From assembly GCF_014698445.1 (NCBI RefSeq), contig NZ_JACJSZ010000022.1, forward strand, positions 1 to 48,284: a DNA stretch of 48,284 nucleotides, read 5' to 3'. How positions within the stretch are numbered: position 1 is the stretch's first letter; each line of letters starts with the position of its first letter. Below the pieces are notes generated by a model. It saw only the letters and a list, made by a program, of their open reading frames with translations. It was not told the origin of the DNA and made no database searches. A program made the position numbers and the translations under genes. Below are positions 8,968-17,252 of the stretch, piece by piece. Source of the DNA: Microcystis elabens FACHB-917 (GTDB lineage Bacteria > Cyanobacteriota > Cyanobacteriia > PCC-6307 > Cyanobiaceae).

Positions 8968-9111
8968 ATGACGGGATCAACCGATTCGCCATTCCGTCAG
9001 AGCACCGAAGATGGCCAGATGGCATGACCTCGGAGGGATGGAATCGCCGATCAGCTCTTCGCCCTCTCTCCGGAAGCCATCCAGGCCGATCCCGATCACG
9101 ACGCCGCCTGG
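8968..9111 (+). pseudogene. In-frame upstream remnant of the PAS/GGDEF/EAL gene
   Basis: An ATG at 8968 is in frame with the large regulator that starts at 9112, but a TGA at 9025-9027 interrupts it after 19 codons. Between that stop and 9112 the frame reads DQLFALSPEAIQADPDHDAAW, a typical PAS-domain helix region, with no usable start codon. So the first PAS domain of the downstream protein appears to have lost its N-terminal part to a nonsense change or small deletion/frameshift near 9025-9055. Confidence 0.45.
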
Positions 9112-12100
9112 GTGGCGGCGCGACGGGACGAGGTGATCAGCGCGGGCAGCAGCCGCTTCCGCACCCGTCACCGCCGCAGTGATGATTCCATTCTCGATGT
9201 CGTTGTCAGCAACGGCATCCTTGTGGCGGAAGGCCGGCAGATGATCGTCAGTTGCGTGCAGGATGAAACCCTGCAGCGTCATCGGGAAACCGAGCTTCTG
9301 GATCTCCTCAGGCTGCTGGAGGAAGGCTCATCGATCAGCGGCATCGGTGTCTGGGATCTGCGCTTTTCGGATGGCCGCATGCGCTGGTCGGAGCTGATGC
9401 GACACCTCTGCAACCAGCAGGACGTCGAAGCCTGCCAAACGCTGAGCGCCTATGGCCTGCTGGTGCATCCCGACGACCGCCTGCGCTGGAGCATGGACCT
9501 TCGCAGGGCCGTGGCCCGCGGCGACCGACTCTGCAGCCGCCATCGGCTGGGCTTTGCGGATGGGTCCGAGCGGATGGTGGAGGTCCTGGGGTACGTCAGC
9601 TACGACCGGAGCGGCGCGCCCGTCCGCATGGTGGGAACGCTGCGGGATGTCACCGAGTCCCAGTCCCTGGTTCAGGCGATGGCGGGCGATCGGATGGTCG
9701 ATCCGCTCACAGGGCTGCCCAACAAGCTCGCCACCCTTGAGGAGCTGGGTCGACGCCTGAACGGCCGCAGCTACAACGCGTCACTGGCCGTCCTCAGTCT
9801 GGATATGGACGGTTTGGAGGAGATCAACGATACCTACGGCTCCGATGTGGGCGATCGGGTGCTGCGCAGCATGGCCAGCCGGCTGCGCGAACTCGCCGGA
9901 CAGCAGAACTGGCTGGCTCGGTTGAGCAGCGACCAGTTCCTGATCCTTCTCGAGGAGGGCATCCGCTCCATCGGCGACGCGATGGCGGCCGCACGCCGTC
10001 TGCAGCAGGAGTGGAGCCAGCAACCGCCGCTGCTGGAGGATCTGCCCCTCACGCCCAACTTTTCCTTGGGCCTGGCCTGCTATCCCGAACACGCCCAGGA
10101 CAGCCGGCCCCTGATCCAGTGCGCCAACACCGCCCTGATGCGGGCAAGGGCCATGGGTCGGAACCAGCTGTGTGCGTACTCCAGCACGATCAGCCGCCGA
10201 ATCCAGGAGCGGATGGCCCTGGGATCGAGGCTCTCCCAGGCCATCGATCGGGAGGAACTGAGCCTTCAGGTGCAGCCCCAGCTGGCTCCGGACCATGGCC
10301 TGGTCGGTGGCGAGATTCTGCTGCGGTGGACGAATCACCTGAAGGTGTCCATACCGCCGAGCCAGTTTCTGCCACTGGCCGAGGAAAGCGGTCTGATGCT
10401 GCAGTTATGGCCATGGATCCTCCGCCGGAGCCTGCAGCTGGTGCGCGCCTGGCAGGCCGCGGGCCTGCGCCCACCCCGGCTGGCGCTGAACGTGTCGCCC
10501 ACGGAACTGGAGCGTCCCCAACGCCGGTTCGTCAGCACCCTGATCGAGGCCCTTGACGAGCATGGCCTGCAACCGGAGCAGCTGGAACTGGAAATCACTG
10601 AAACGGCCCTGATCCGCAACCCCCTGCTGGCGAGTGAACACCTGCGCCTGCTGGCCGACCAGGGATTCAGGATCGCGATCGACAACTTCGGTACCGGCTA
10701 TTCCTCCCTGGAGCTTCTGCGGTCGCTTCCCGTCCACCGCCTGAAGATCGACCGCACGTTCGTGCGCACCATCGCAGCCTCGGCGGTGGATCGGACGATC
10801 GTGGCCACCACGATCACCCTGGCCCATGGGCTGGGGATGCAGTGCACGGCGGAAGGCGTGGAGACGCAGGAGCAGTTCCGGATGCTGCAGGAACTTGGCT
10901 GCGACTGCTTCCAGGGATTTCTGTGTGGCCATCCCCTGGAACCCGAGGCCTTCGAGGCCCTGCTCAGGGAGCAGGAGACCCTGGGACCCCAACCGCAGAC
11001 GTTGCCCGGCCCAGCCCCTGCCCTGACGGCCGCTGCCCCCAGCCCGCCAGCGGAGCGCAGCAGGACGCCAAGCCCGTTGGAGCAACTCAGGTTGCTGCGG
11101 GCCGCCGTGGACTCCGGCAGCGATTCCTTTCTGCTGCTGCAGTCGATCCATGGCCACGACGGCAGCATCGAGAACTTTCAGATTCTCGATGCCAACCCGG
11201 CCGCCTGCACCTTCCTGGCCCAGGACCGAGACAGCCTGATCGGTCAGCTGCTGTTGACGGTCGCCCCCCAGGTGCGCCCCTGCGGTTGGGTGGATCTGTA
11301 TGTGGACGCGGCGATGCGCACCATCCCCACCGTCATCCATGGCGTTGCCTGCCAGCACGATGATCAACCCTCGGGCCTGTTCCACGCCATCGAGATCACG
11401 CCCGATCGCGGCACGCTCGCCGTCCGCTGGCGCGATGTCACCGAACAGATCAACGCGGCCCGCAGCCTGGCCGATGCCGCCACCCTTTACCGGCTGCTGG
11501 CCGACAACATCGTCGACGTGATGCTGCTGCTGGATCGGCGGCAGGAGGTGATCTGGGTGTCGCCATCGCTGCAGCCGATGACGGGCTGGCTGCAGAAGCA
11601 GTGGCTCGGGCAGCGCTTCGGCGATCTGTTCGTCTCCAGCGCTGATCCGCCGGAGCCGGTGGATCTCTCCCAGTGGCTGGCGGACTCCGGTCCGATCCGC
11701 CAGGGGCGGCTGCGGCTGAGGGATCCGGAAGGGGGCTGGAGCTGGGTGCAGCTCAGCGTCCGCAACCTCAGTGAGGAGGGTCTGCTCGACCTCGACACCA
11801 CTGGGCTCGACACCGCCGATGAGGTGGGGCCGGTGGGGAACACCCTGCGACTGGCCCACGGCTATGTGATCACCCTGCAGCCGGTGGATCAGCAGGTGAT
11901 GGAGGAGCGCCTGCTGCTGCAGCAGGCCAACACCGATCCACTCACGGGCCTGTGCAGCAGGGCGGCCATCCTCGATCGGCTGGGGCAGTGCCTTCTGGAC
12001 CAGCGGGCTTACACCGCCCAGCCGCTCGCCCTGCTGTTCTGTGACTGCGACGGCTTCAAAGGCATCAACGACCGCTACGGCCATGCCTGCGGCGATGCCG

Positions 12101-12414
12101 TGCTCAGAACGGTGGCCGAACGCATCACCAGCCGCATCCGCCACGGTGACCTTGCCGGACGGATCGGAGGCGACGAGTTTCTGGTGCTGCTCGATGGGAT
12201 CCGCAGCCTCGACGACGGGATCGCCATCGCGGAATCCCTGCAGGCGTGGATCGGTGAACCGTTCGACTGGAACGACGACACCATCGTTCCCTCCTGCTCC
12301 ATCGGCGTCGCCCTCCATGGCGCCGGGGAGGATGCGGATCTTTTCCTCAAGCGGGCCGACCGCAGTATGTACGCCGCCAAGGCCGCCGGCCGCCACCGGG
12401 TCGTGGCCCTCTGA
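9112..12414 (+). CDS. PAS-PAS-GGDEF-EAL-PAS-PAS-GGDEF cyclic-di-GMP regulator
   Basis: A 1100-residue soluble protein with two nucleotide-cyclase domains around one phosphodiesterase domain. Order: PAS C-terminal part (1-55), PAS (65-185), GGDEF-like (190-345), EAL (360-615), PAS (660-785), PAS (786-930), GGDEF (935-1098). The first GGDEF is degenerate (SSDQF at 272-276). The EAL domain reads EIL at 401-403 and IDNFGTGYSS at 523-532, so the second Asp of the usual DDFGTG metal site is Asn525. The second GGDEF is intact (1019-1023), with an inhibitory RxxD site (RHGD) exactly five residues upstream. Prediction: active, product-inhibited diguanylate cyclase with a sensory or weakly active EAL. 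No membrane segment seen. GTG 9112 is the first possible start after an in-frame stop. Confidence 0.85.
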   Translation: MAARRDEVISAGSSRFRTRHRRSDDSILDVVVSNGILVAEGRQMIVSCVQDETLQRHRETELLDLLRLLEEGSSISGIGVWDLRFSDGRMRWSELMRHLCNQQDVEACQTLSAYGLLVHPDDRLRWSMDLRRAVARGDRLCSRHRLGFADGSERMVEVLGYVSYDRSGAPVRMVGTLRDVTESQSLVQAMAGDRMVDPLTGLPNKLATLEELGRRLNGRSYNASLAVLSLDMDGLEEINDTYGSDVGDRVLRSMASRLRELAGQQNWLARLSSDQFLILLEEGIRSIGDAMAAARRLQQEWSQQPPLLEDLPLTPNFSLGLACYPEHAQDSRPLIQCANTALMRARAMGRNQLCAYSSTISRRIQERMALGSRLSQAIDREELSLQVQPQLAPDHGLVGGEILLRWTNHLKVSIPPSQFLPLAEESGLMLQLWPWILRRSLQLVRAWQAAGLRPPRLALNVSPTELERPQRRFVSTLIEALDEHGLQPEQLELEITETALIRNPLLASEHLRLLADQGFRIAIDNFGTGYSSLELLRSLPVHRLKIDRTFVRTIAASAVDRTIVATTITLAHGLGMQCTAEGVETQEQFRMLQELGCDCFQGFLCGHPLEPEAFEALLREQETLGPQPQTLPGPAPALTAAAPSPPAERSRTPSPLEQLRLLRAAVDSGSDSFLLLQSIHGHDGSIENFQILDANPAACTFLAQDRDSLIGQLLLTVAPQVRPCGWVDLYVDAAMRTIPTVIHGVACQHDDQPSGLFHAIEITPDRGTLAVRWRDVTEQINAARSLADAATLYRLLADNIVDVMLLLDRRQEVIWVSPSLQPMTGWLQKQWLGQRFGDLFVSSADPPEPVDLSQWLADSGPIRQGRLRLRDPEGGWSWVQLSVRNLSEEGLLDLDTTGLDTADEVGPVGNTLRLAHGYVITLQPVDQQVMEERLLLQQANTDPLTGLCSRAAILDRLGQCLLDQRAYTAQPLALLFCDCDGFKGINDRYGHACGDAVLRTVAERITSRIRHGDLAGRIGGDEFLVLLDGIRSLDDGIAIAESLQAWIGEPFDWNDDTIVPSCSIGVALHGAGEDADLFLKRADRSMYAAKAAGRHRVVAL

Positions 12415-12459
12415 GCGGGCCCTTCAGACTGAACGACCATCCCATCGGCTGCGTTGTCC

Positions 12460-13086
12460 ATGCTCTTCAACCTCAGCCGACGCCTGCAGTCGCTGCGCAT
12501 GGTGGCCAGCCTCGCCACCTTCCTGAAGAACCCCACCGAACTCGACAGCATCTTCGGCGTGGCCCGCAGCCTCCAGGGCATTCCCCTGGCCAGCCAGATG
12601 CAACGCCACCTGCTGGAGAACCCCGCCATGGCGGCCCTGGTGGCGGAAGGCTGGCGGCCCGCCCCGATCGACCTGGACCGGCTGGCGGCGATGCCCGAGG
12701 GCAGCCTGGGCGGCACCTATGCCGAGCAGCTGCAGCGCCTGAATCTGACGCCTGAGAGCCTGATCGATCCGCGGCCGATCACCACACCGGGCATCATCCA
12801 CGTGCTCACCGGCTTCCGCATCGACGGACCCGGGGAGCAGGGGCTGCAGGCCTTCAACCTGGCCCAGGTGCGCTCCCCCCTGGCCGTGCTGCTGATCTTC
12901 GGTGGCCTGCTCGGCACCCTGCAGGACGACGAACCCCTCGAACCGCTGCTGCGCGCCCTGGCACGGGGCTTCGCCATGGGGCTGGAGGCCCGCTGTCTGA
13001 TCACCTTCAAGCTCGAGGAGGGCTGGGAGCGGCCCCTGGCCGACTGGCGAAGGGGGCTGGGGCTGCCGGACGCGCCGTCGGTCTGA
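12460..13086 (+). CDS. Coq4-like protein
   Basis: About 208 residues. The middle (ITTPGIIHVLTGFRIDGPGE, then LQAFNLAQ) matches the Coq4 pattern HDxxHxxxG...GE, and the surrounding helices fit the ubiquinone-biosynthesis scaffold family. The first two metal-ligand positions (His-Asp) are Thr-Pro here, leaving only the second His and the downstream Glu, so zinc binding is doubtful. Cyanobacteria make plastoquinone, not ubiquinone, so the role is unknown. TTG 12454 is an alternative start. It ends 3 bases before the ligase gene and is probably co-transcribed with it. Confidence 0.65.
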   Translation: MLFNLSRRLQSLRMVASLATFLKNPTELDSIFGVARSLQGIPLASQMQRHLLENPAMAALVAEGWRPAPIDLDRLAAMPEGSLGGTYAEQLQRLNLTPESLIDPRPITTPGIIHVLTGFRIDGPGEQGLQAFNLAQVRSPLAVLLIFGGLLGTLQDDEPLEPLLRALARGFAMGLEARCLITFKLEEGWERPLADWRRGLGLPDAPSV

Positions 13087-13089
13087 TCG

Positions 13090-14796
13090 ATGCAGGCCTT
13101 CGCCGACCTGTTCCGGCAGCTGGAGCACAGCCCCGGCACCCGCGCCCGGGTGGCGGCCCTGGCCGACTTCTTCCGGACCGCCGATCCAGCCGACGGCGCC
13201 TGGGCCCTGGCCCTGCTGCTCGGCAAGCGGCGCCGGCGTCTGATCACCGGGCGGCGGTTGCAGCAGATCGCCCTAGAGCGGTCCGGCCTGCCGGAGTGGC
13301 TGTTCGACGCCTGCCACGCCCAGGTGGGGGATTCGGCCGAGACCATCGCCCTGCTGCTGCCCCGGCTGGACCTGCCGCCGGCGCCGTCCCTGGAGCTGTC
13401 GCTGGCCGAATGGATGGGCACCCGGCTGCCGGCCCTGGCCGCCCTGGAGGGGGAGGCGCAGGCGGATGCGGTTCTGGCGGTCTGGGCAGGACTGCCCGAG
13501 GGGCAGGTCTTCCTGTTCAACAAGCTGCTGACCGGCGGCTTCCGGGTTGGCGTGGCCGGCGGTCTGGTCACCCGGGCCCTGGCGCAGGTGGCCGCTCTCG
13601 AGGAGGCGGAGCTGGCCCACAGGCTGATGGGCGGGTTCGAACCCACCGCCGCGGCGATGCGGGCCCTGCTGGCGCCCCTGGAGGCCGGTGCCGCCGCCCC
13701 GATCAGCCGGCCCTATCCCTTCTGCCTGGCTTCCCCCCTGGAGACGGAGCGGCTCGCCGCCACCGACCCCACCGGCTGGCAGGTGGAATGGAAGTGGGAC
13801 GGGATCCGGGCCCAGCTGATCCGCCGCGCCGGCCAGACCTTTCTCTGGAGCCGCGGCGAGGAACTGATCAACGGCAGCTTCCCCGAGCTGGAAGACCTGG
13901 CCGCGCTTCTGGGGTCCGGCACGGTGCTGGACGGGGAGCTGACCGTCTGGCAGGCCGGGGCCAGGCAGCCCGCCGGCTTCGGCCCCCTGCAGCGGCGGCT
14001 GGGTCGCCAGAAGCCCGCTGCCGCCCTGCTGCGCGAGTGTCCGGCGGCCTTCGTGGCCTACGACCTGCTCGAGCAGGGGGGCCGCGACCTGCGCCCCGAG
14101 CCCCTGGGCCGGCGGCGCGCCGCCCTGGAGGGTCTGGTGCGGCAGCTGCCGGAGACGACGTCCACCCCTGCCGCCGGGCTCCTGCGCCTGTCCCCGGTGC
14201 TGCCGCTGGGAAACTGGAAGGAGCTGGAACCGCTTCGTCAGCAGGCCCGATCGGTGGGTGCCGAAGGGCTGATGCTGAAGGCGCTCGATTCGGCCTACGG
14301 CGTCGGCCGGCGCCGCGGGTTGTGGTGGAAGCACAAGCTGGAGCCGATGGAGCTCGATGCGGTGCTGCTCTACGCCCAGGCCGGCAGCGGCCGCCGCGCC
14401 AACCTCTACACCGACTACACCTTCGGTCTCTGGGACGGCGAGGGCCGCCTGGTGACCTTCGCCAAGGCCTATTCCGGCCTCGACGACGCTGAGATCACCG
14501 AGCTGGACCGCTGGATCCGCCGCCACACCACCGAGCGCTTCGGCCCGGTGCGGGCCGTGGAGCCGCTGCAGGTCTTCACCCTGGGTTTCGAGGGCCTGCA
14601 GCGCTCCTCCCGCCACCGCAGCGGCCTGGCGGTCCGCTTTCCCCGCATCCTGCGCTGGCGCCGCGACCGCACCCCGGACTCCGCCGACAGCCTCGACAGT
14701 GCCCTGGCGCTGCTGGAGGACCCGGCCATCCCGTCGCGATCGGGCCCGGCTCAGCGATCGGATCCAGCTCAACTTTCAGATCCAGCTCACCGGTAG
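13090..14796 (+). CDS. ATP-dependent DNA ligase of the ligase-associated repair module
   Basis: Seals nicks using ATP. The 568-residue protein has an N-terminal DNA-binding domain (to about 200) and a nucleotidyltransferase core with motif I EWKWDGIRAQLI, where Lys235 is the AMP-accepting residue. Also visible are WSRGEELI, LDGELTVW, FVAYDLLEQ, GAEGLMLKALDSAYG and WWKHKLEP, then an OB-fold domain with RSGLAVRFPRILRWR. The last 25 residues are a Ser/Pro/Gln repeat caused by a duplicated GATCCAGCTCA element and look dispensable. This is in addition to the NAD-dependent LigA expected elsewhere. The 3' end overlaps the convergent DUF4178 gene by 10 bases. Confidence 0.93.
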   Translation: MQAFADLFRQLEHSPGTRARVAALADFFRTADPADGAWALALLLGKRRRRLITGRRLQQIALERSGLPEWLFDACHAQVGDSAETIALLLPRLDLPPAPSLELSLAEWMGTRLPALAALEGEAQADAVLAVWAGLPEGQVFLFNKLLTGGFRVGVAGGLVTRALAQVAALEEAELAHRLMGGFEPTAAAMRALLAPLEAGAAAPISRPYPFCLASPLETERLAATDPTGWQVEWKWDGIRAQLIRRAGQTFLWSRGEELINGSFPELEDLAALLGSGTVLDGELTVWQAGARQPAGFGPLQRRLGRQKPAAALLRECPAAFVAYDLLEQGGRDLRPEPLGRRRAALEGLVRQLPETTSTPAAGLLRLSPVLPLGNWKELEPLRQQARSVGAEGLMLKALDSAYGVGRRRGLWWKHKLEPMELDAVLLYAQAGSGRRANLYTDYTFGLWDGEGRLVTFAKAYSGLDDAEITELDRWIRRHTTERFGPVRAVEPLQVFTLGFEGLQRSSRHRSGLAVRFPRILRWRRDRTPDSADSLDSALALLEDPAIPSRSGPAQRSDPAQLSDPAHR

Positions 14797-15380
14797 ACCG
14801 AACGGCCATCCCCGGGCAGCAGCAGCGGCGCCGCCGGATCGATTCGCAGGCCCAGGCTGACCTCCGGCGGCCCGGGATCGTCGCCCTCCTCCCAGCGCTC
14901 CAGGGACAGCACCCGGCCCTCGCCCCCCTCGTAATCGCCGTACCGGCAGCCCGTGAGCCGCCGGTTCATCACCCGGGCGGCGGCGGTCACCGACGCCCGG
15001 CCCGTCTCCTTGAGGTGATAGAGCTGGCCGCGGCAGCGCACGTGCTCGGGGAAATCGGCGGTGAGCCCCTCCAGCTCGGCGGCCGGGACATCCTTCAGCC
15101 AGCTCACCTCCAGCCAGTCGTCCTCACAGACGCTCAGCCAGCGGCCCTCGGTGCCGTCGCGCAGCAGGTACTCCAGCCACTGGAAACCGTCGTCGTCGTA
15201 GAGCAGCCGGTCCTCCACCACCCAGTCACGGCCGTCGTGCTGGACGATGTCGCCGATGCTCAGATTGAACAGGGTGCGGCCCTGCAGCGGCGCCGCGCGG
15301 CGCCGCAGGCGGGCCCGCCGCCCCAGCAGCAGGGCGACGGCGGCGAGCAGGAAGAGCAGGAGGAGGAGCCAGACAGCCAT
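14787..15380 (-). CDS. Membrane-anchored DUF4178 protein
   Basis: An N-terminal membrane helix (AVWLLLLLFLLAAVALLLG) and basic stretch are followed by a DUF4178 domain (about 35-185). That domain shows LSIGDIVQHDGRDWVVE, LLYDDDGFQWLEYLLRDG, RWLSVCEDDWLEVSW and a C-terminal WEEGDDPG...SLGL segment. DUF4178 has no proven function, but it recurs beside DUF350 and spermidine-synthase-like genes, as it does here. Last gene of the minus-strand run, 93 bases after the spermidine-synthase-like gene. I start at ATG 15380, directly before the hydrophobic helix; the frame remains open to 15404. Confidence 0.75.
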   Translation of the reverse strand: MAVWLLLLLFLLAAVALLLGRRARLRRRAAPLQGRTLFNLSIGDIVQHDGRDWVVEDRLLYDDDGFQWLEYLLRDGTEGRWLSVCEDDWLEVSWLKDVPAAELEGLTADFPEHVRCRGQLYHLKETGRASVTAAARVMNRRLTGCRYGDYEGGEGRVLSLERWEEGDDPGPPEVSLGLRIDPAAPLLLPGDGRSVYR

Positions 15381-15473
15381 CGGGGCGCTCAGGGGCCGGA
15401 CCATCCAGGCCGGCGGGCCCAGCTTATGGAGAGCGTCACCCCGAGCCGTTGCGGATGGCCGTGGCGGTGCCGA

Positions 15474-17021
15474 TCAGTTCTCGCGCCAGCGGCCCTGGCG
15501 CTGGTACTCGGCCAGCACCGGCCGGTGCAGGCGGTTCGGCAGCACGCGCTCCCCCGGCGGCAGGGCCAGATCCCGGCTGAGGGGGAAGAGGCGCTCCAGC
15601 TGCCCCTGGTCGATCCAGCGGCCCTGGAAGGGGAGCACCGCCGGAGCCGGCCGCGGCGGGCCGCGGTGGGCGAGCACGAACCCCCAGGGCCCGAAGCTGG
15701 GCACATCCACCCCATAGGGGCGGGTGGTCAGTCGCAGCTCCGCCAGGGTCGCCTGGATCGAGGCCAGCACCCTGGGGCTGAAGAACGGCGTCGAGGCCTG
15801 GGTGACCAGAAGGCCGTCGGGGGCGAGCCGCCGCAGCAGGCGTCCGTAGAAGGTGACGCTGTAGAGGCGCGCCAGAGCCGGCGTGGCCGGGTCGGGAAAG
15901 TCGGCGATGATCACGTCGTAGCTGCCCTGCAGCTGCCGCACCCGCTCGAAGGCGTCGCCGATCACCAGCCGCACCCGGCCGTCCTCCAGGCTGGCTCCGT
16001 TCAGGCGCCGCAGAAACGGCTGCTCCCGGGCCAGGCGGGCCACGGCCGGATCGAGCTCCAGCACATCCACCTGCCGCACCGCGGGCCAGCGCAGCACCTC
16101 CCGCAGGGCCAGTCCGTCTCCCGCCCCCAGCAGCAGCACCCGCACCGGCCGGCCGTGCCAGGCCATCGCCGGATGCACCAGGGCCTCGTGGTAGCGGTAC
16201 TCGTCGAGGCTGGAGAACTGCAGCTGGCCGTCGAGGAACAGGCGCAGGTCGTCGCGGCGGCGGGTGAGCACGATGCGCTGGTGGCGGCTCTGCAGACGGC
16301 TCACCACCGGGTCGTCGTAGAGGCCGTCCTCGATCCGGTCACCGAGGGGAACCAGCCCCCAGCCGGCGAGGGCCACCACGGGAATGGCGACGGCGATCGT
16401 GCGGCGCCAGAGCCTGCCGACGGGGAACACGGCAGCGATGGCGAGGGAGCTCGCCAGGGGCATCAGGGCCAACCCGGCGGCGGTGGGCAGCAGTCCCAGC
16501 CAGGGGAGCAGCACCAGGGGAAACAGCAGGGCCCCCACCAGGGCGCCGAGGTAATCGAGGGCCAGCACCCGGGCCAGGGCGATCCGCAGCTGCTGGCCGC
16601 ACTCCAGCAGCCGGGTCAGCAGCGGCACCTCCATGCCGCCGAGCACCCCCACCAGCACCGTGAACACGACCAGGCCCAGCCACACCGGCCCCCCCAGCCG
16701 GAACAGGGCGAACAGGCCCAGGGGCGCCAGCAGACACAGGGGCGCCAGAGCCAGTTCCACCGCCAGGAACCACTGCAGCAGGGCCAGACCGGGATCGGGC
16801 CCGGTGGCCAGGAACTGGCTCAGCCAGGCCCCCAGGCCCATGGCGGCCAGGAAGGTGCCCACCACGACGCCGGTGGCCAGGGCGTGATCGCCGAGCAGGT
16901 AGCTGGCCTGGGTGGCCAGCATCAGCTCCAGCACCAGGCTGACGCTGGAGGAGAGGGCCGCCGCCGCCAGCAGCACCCGCACCTGCAGGGGACTCAGGGC
17001 CGGCAGGCTCCTGGCCGTCAC
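15474..17021 (-). CDS. Membrane-fused spermidine-synthase-like protein
   Basis: About 515 residues: seven or so membrane helices (10-215), then a soluble aminopropyltransferase-type Rossmann domain (230-470). The soluble domain carries FLDGQLQFSSLDEYRYHEALVHPAM, the cofactor loop LLLGAGDGLALREVL (canonical GGGDG is GAGDG), VDVLELDPAV and YDVIIADFPDP. The DGQLQFSSLDEYRYHE and DFPDP regions are those that bind polyamine and decarboxylated SAM in true spermidine synthases. The substrate of the membrane-fused forms is not established and could be a lipid or protein partner. Its ATG overlaps the stop of the upstream 77-codon gene by 4 bases, indicating coupling. Confidence 0.82.
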   Translation of the reverse strand: MTARSLPALSPLQVRVLLAAAALSSSVSLVLELMLATQASYLLGDHALATGVVVGTFLAAMGLGAWLSQFLATGPDPGLALLQWFLAVELALAPLCLLAPLGLFALFRLGGPVWLGLVVFTVLVGVLGGMEVPLLTRLLECGQQLRIALARVLALDYLGALVGALLFPLVLLPWLGLLPTAAGLALMPLASSLAIAAVFPVGRLWRRTIAVAIPVVALAGWGLVPLGDRIEDGLYDDPVVSRLQSRHQRIVLTRRRDDLRLFLDGQLQFSSLDEYRYHEALVHPAMAWHGRPVRVLLLGAGDGLALREVLRWPAVRQVDVLELDPAVARLAREQPFLRRLNGASLEDGRVRLVIGDAFERVRQLQGSYDVIIADFPDPATPALARLYSVTFYGRLLRRLAPDGLLVTQASTPFFSPRVLASIQATLAELRLTTRPYGVDVPSFGPWGFVLAHRGPPRPAPAVLPFQGRWIDQGQLERLFPLSRDLALPPGERVLPNRLHRPVLAEYQRQGRWREN

Positions 17022-17251
17022 TTGGCCGCGCCAGGTCCGCGGCCCCGGAAGCCCGACCAGTCCTGGCGGCGGGGCGTTGCCGTCACCCAGCGGCCGGAGC
17101 GATAGCCGCCGCCGTAGCGGACGCCGCTGGAGGCGGCGGGGGTGCCGTCCTGACCGAGGCGCCAGAGACCGGGACGGGTGATGGCCGTCAGAGTGCCGGC
17201 GGCGACCACCGCCACGGCCAGCAGCATCAGCAGCGCGCGCTCGTCCGGCAT
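17018..17251 (-). CDS. Small membrane protein of unknown function
   Basis: A 77-residue product with one N-terminal membrane helix (LLMLLAVAVVAAGTLTAI) and a Gly/Arg-rich tail (GVRYGGGYRSGRW, FRGRGPG). No family recognised. The gene starts 2 bases past the end of the upstream 352-codon gene and overlaps the spermidine-synthase-like gene by 4 bases (ATGA). Such tight packing argues that it is real and functions with them. Confidence 0.6.
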   Translation of the reverse strand: MPDERALLMLLAVAVVAAGTLTAITRPGLWRLGQDGTPAASSGVRYGGGYRSGRWVTATPRRQDWSGFRGRGPGAAK

Positions 17252-17252
17252 C

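Noticed and set aside
14740..14790. Repeat array at the 3' end of the ligase gene
   Set aside because: Only two near-copies of GATCCAGCTCA and a partial third; a short slippage expansion of the C-terminal tail, not a functional array.
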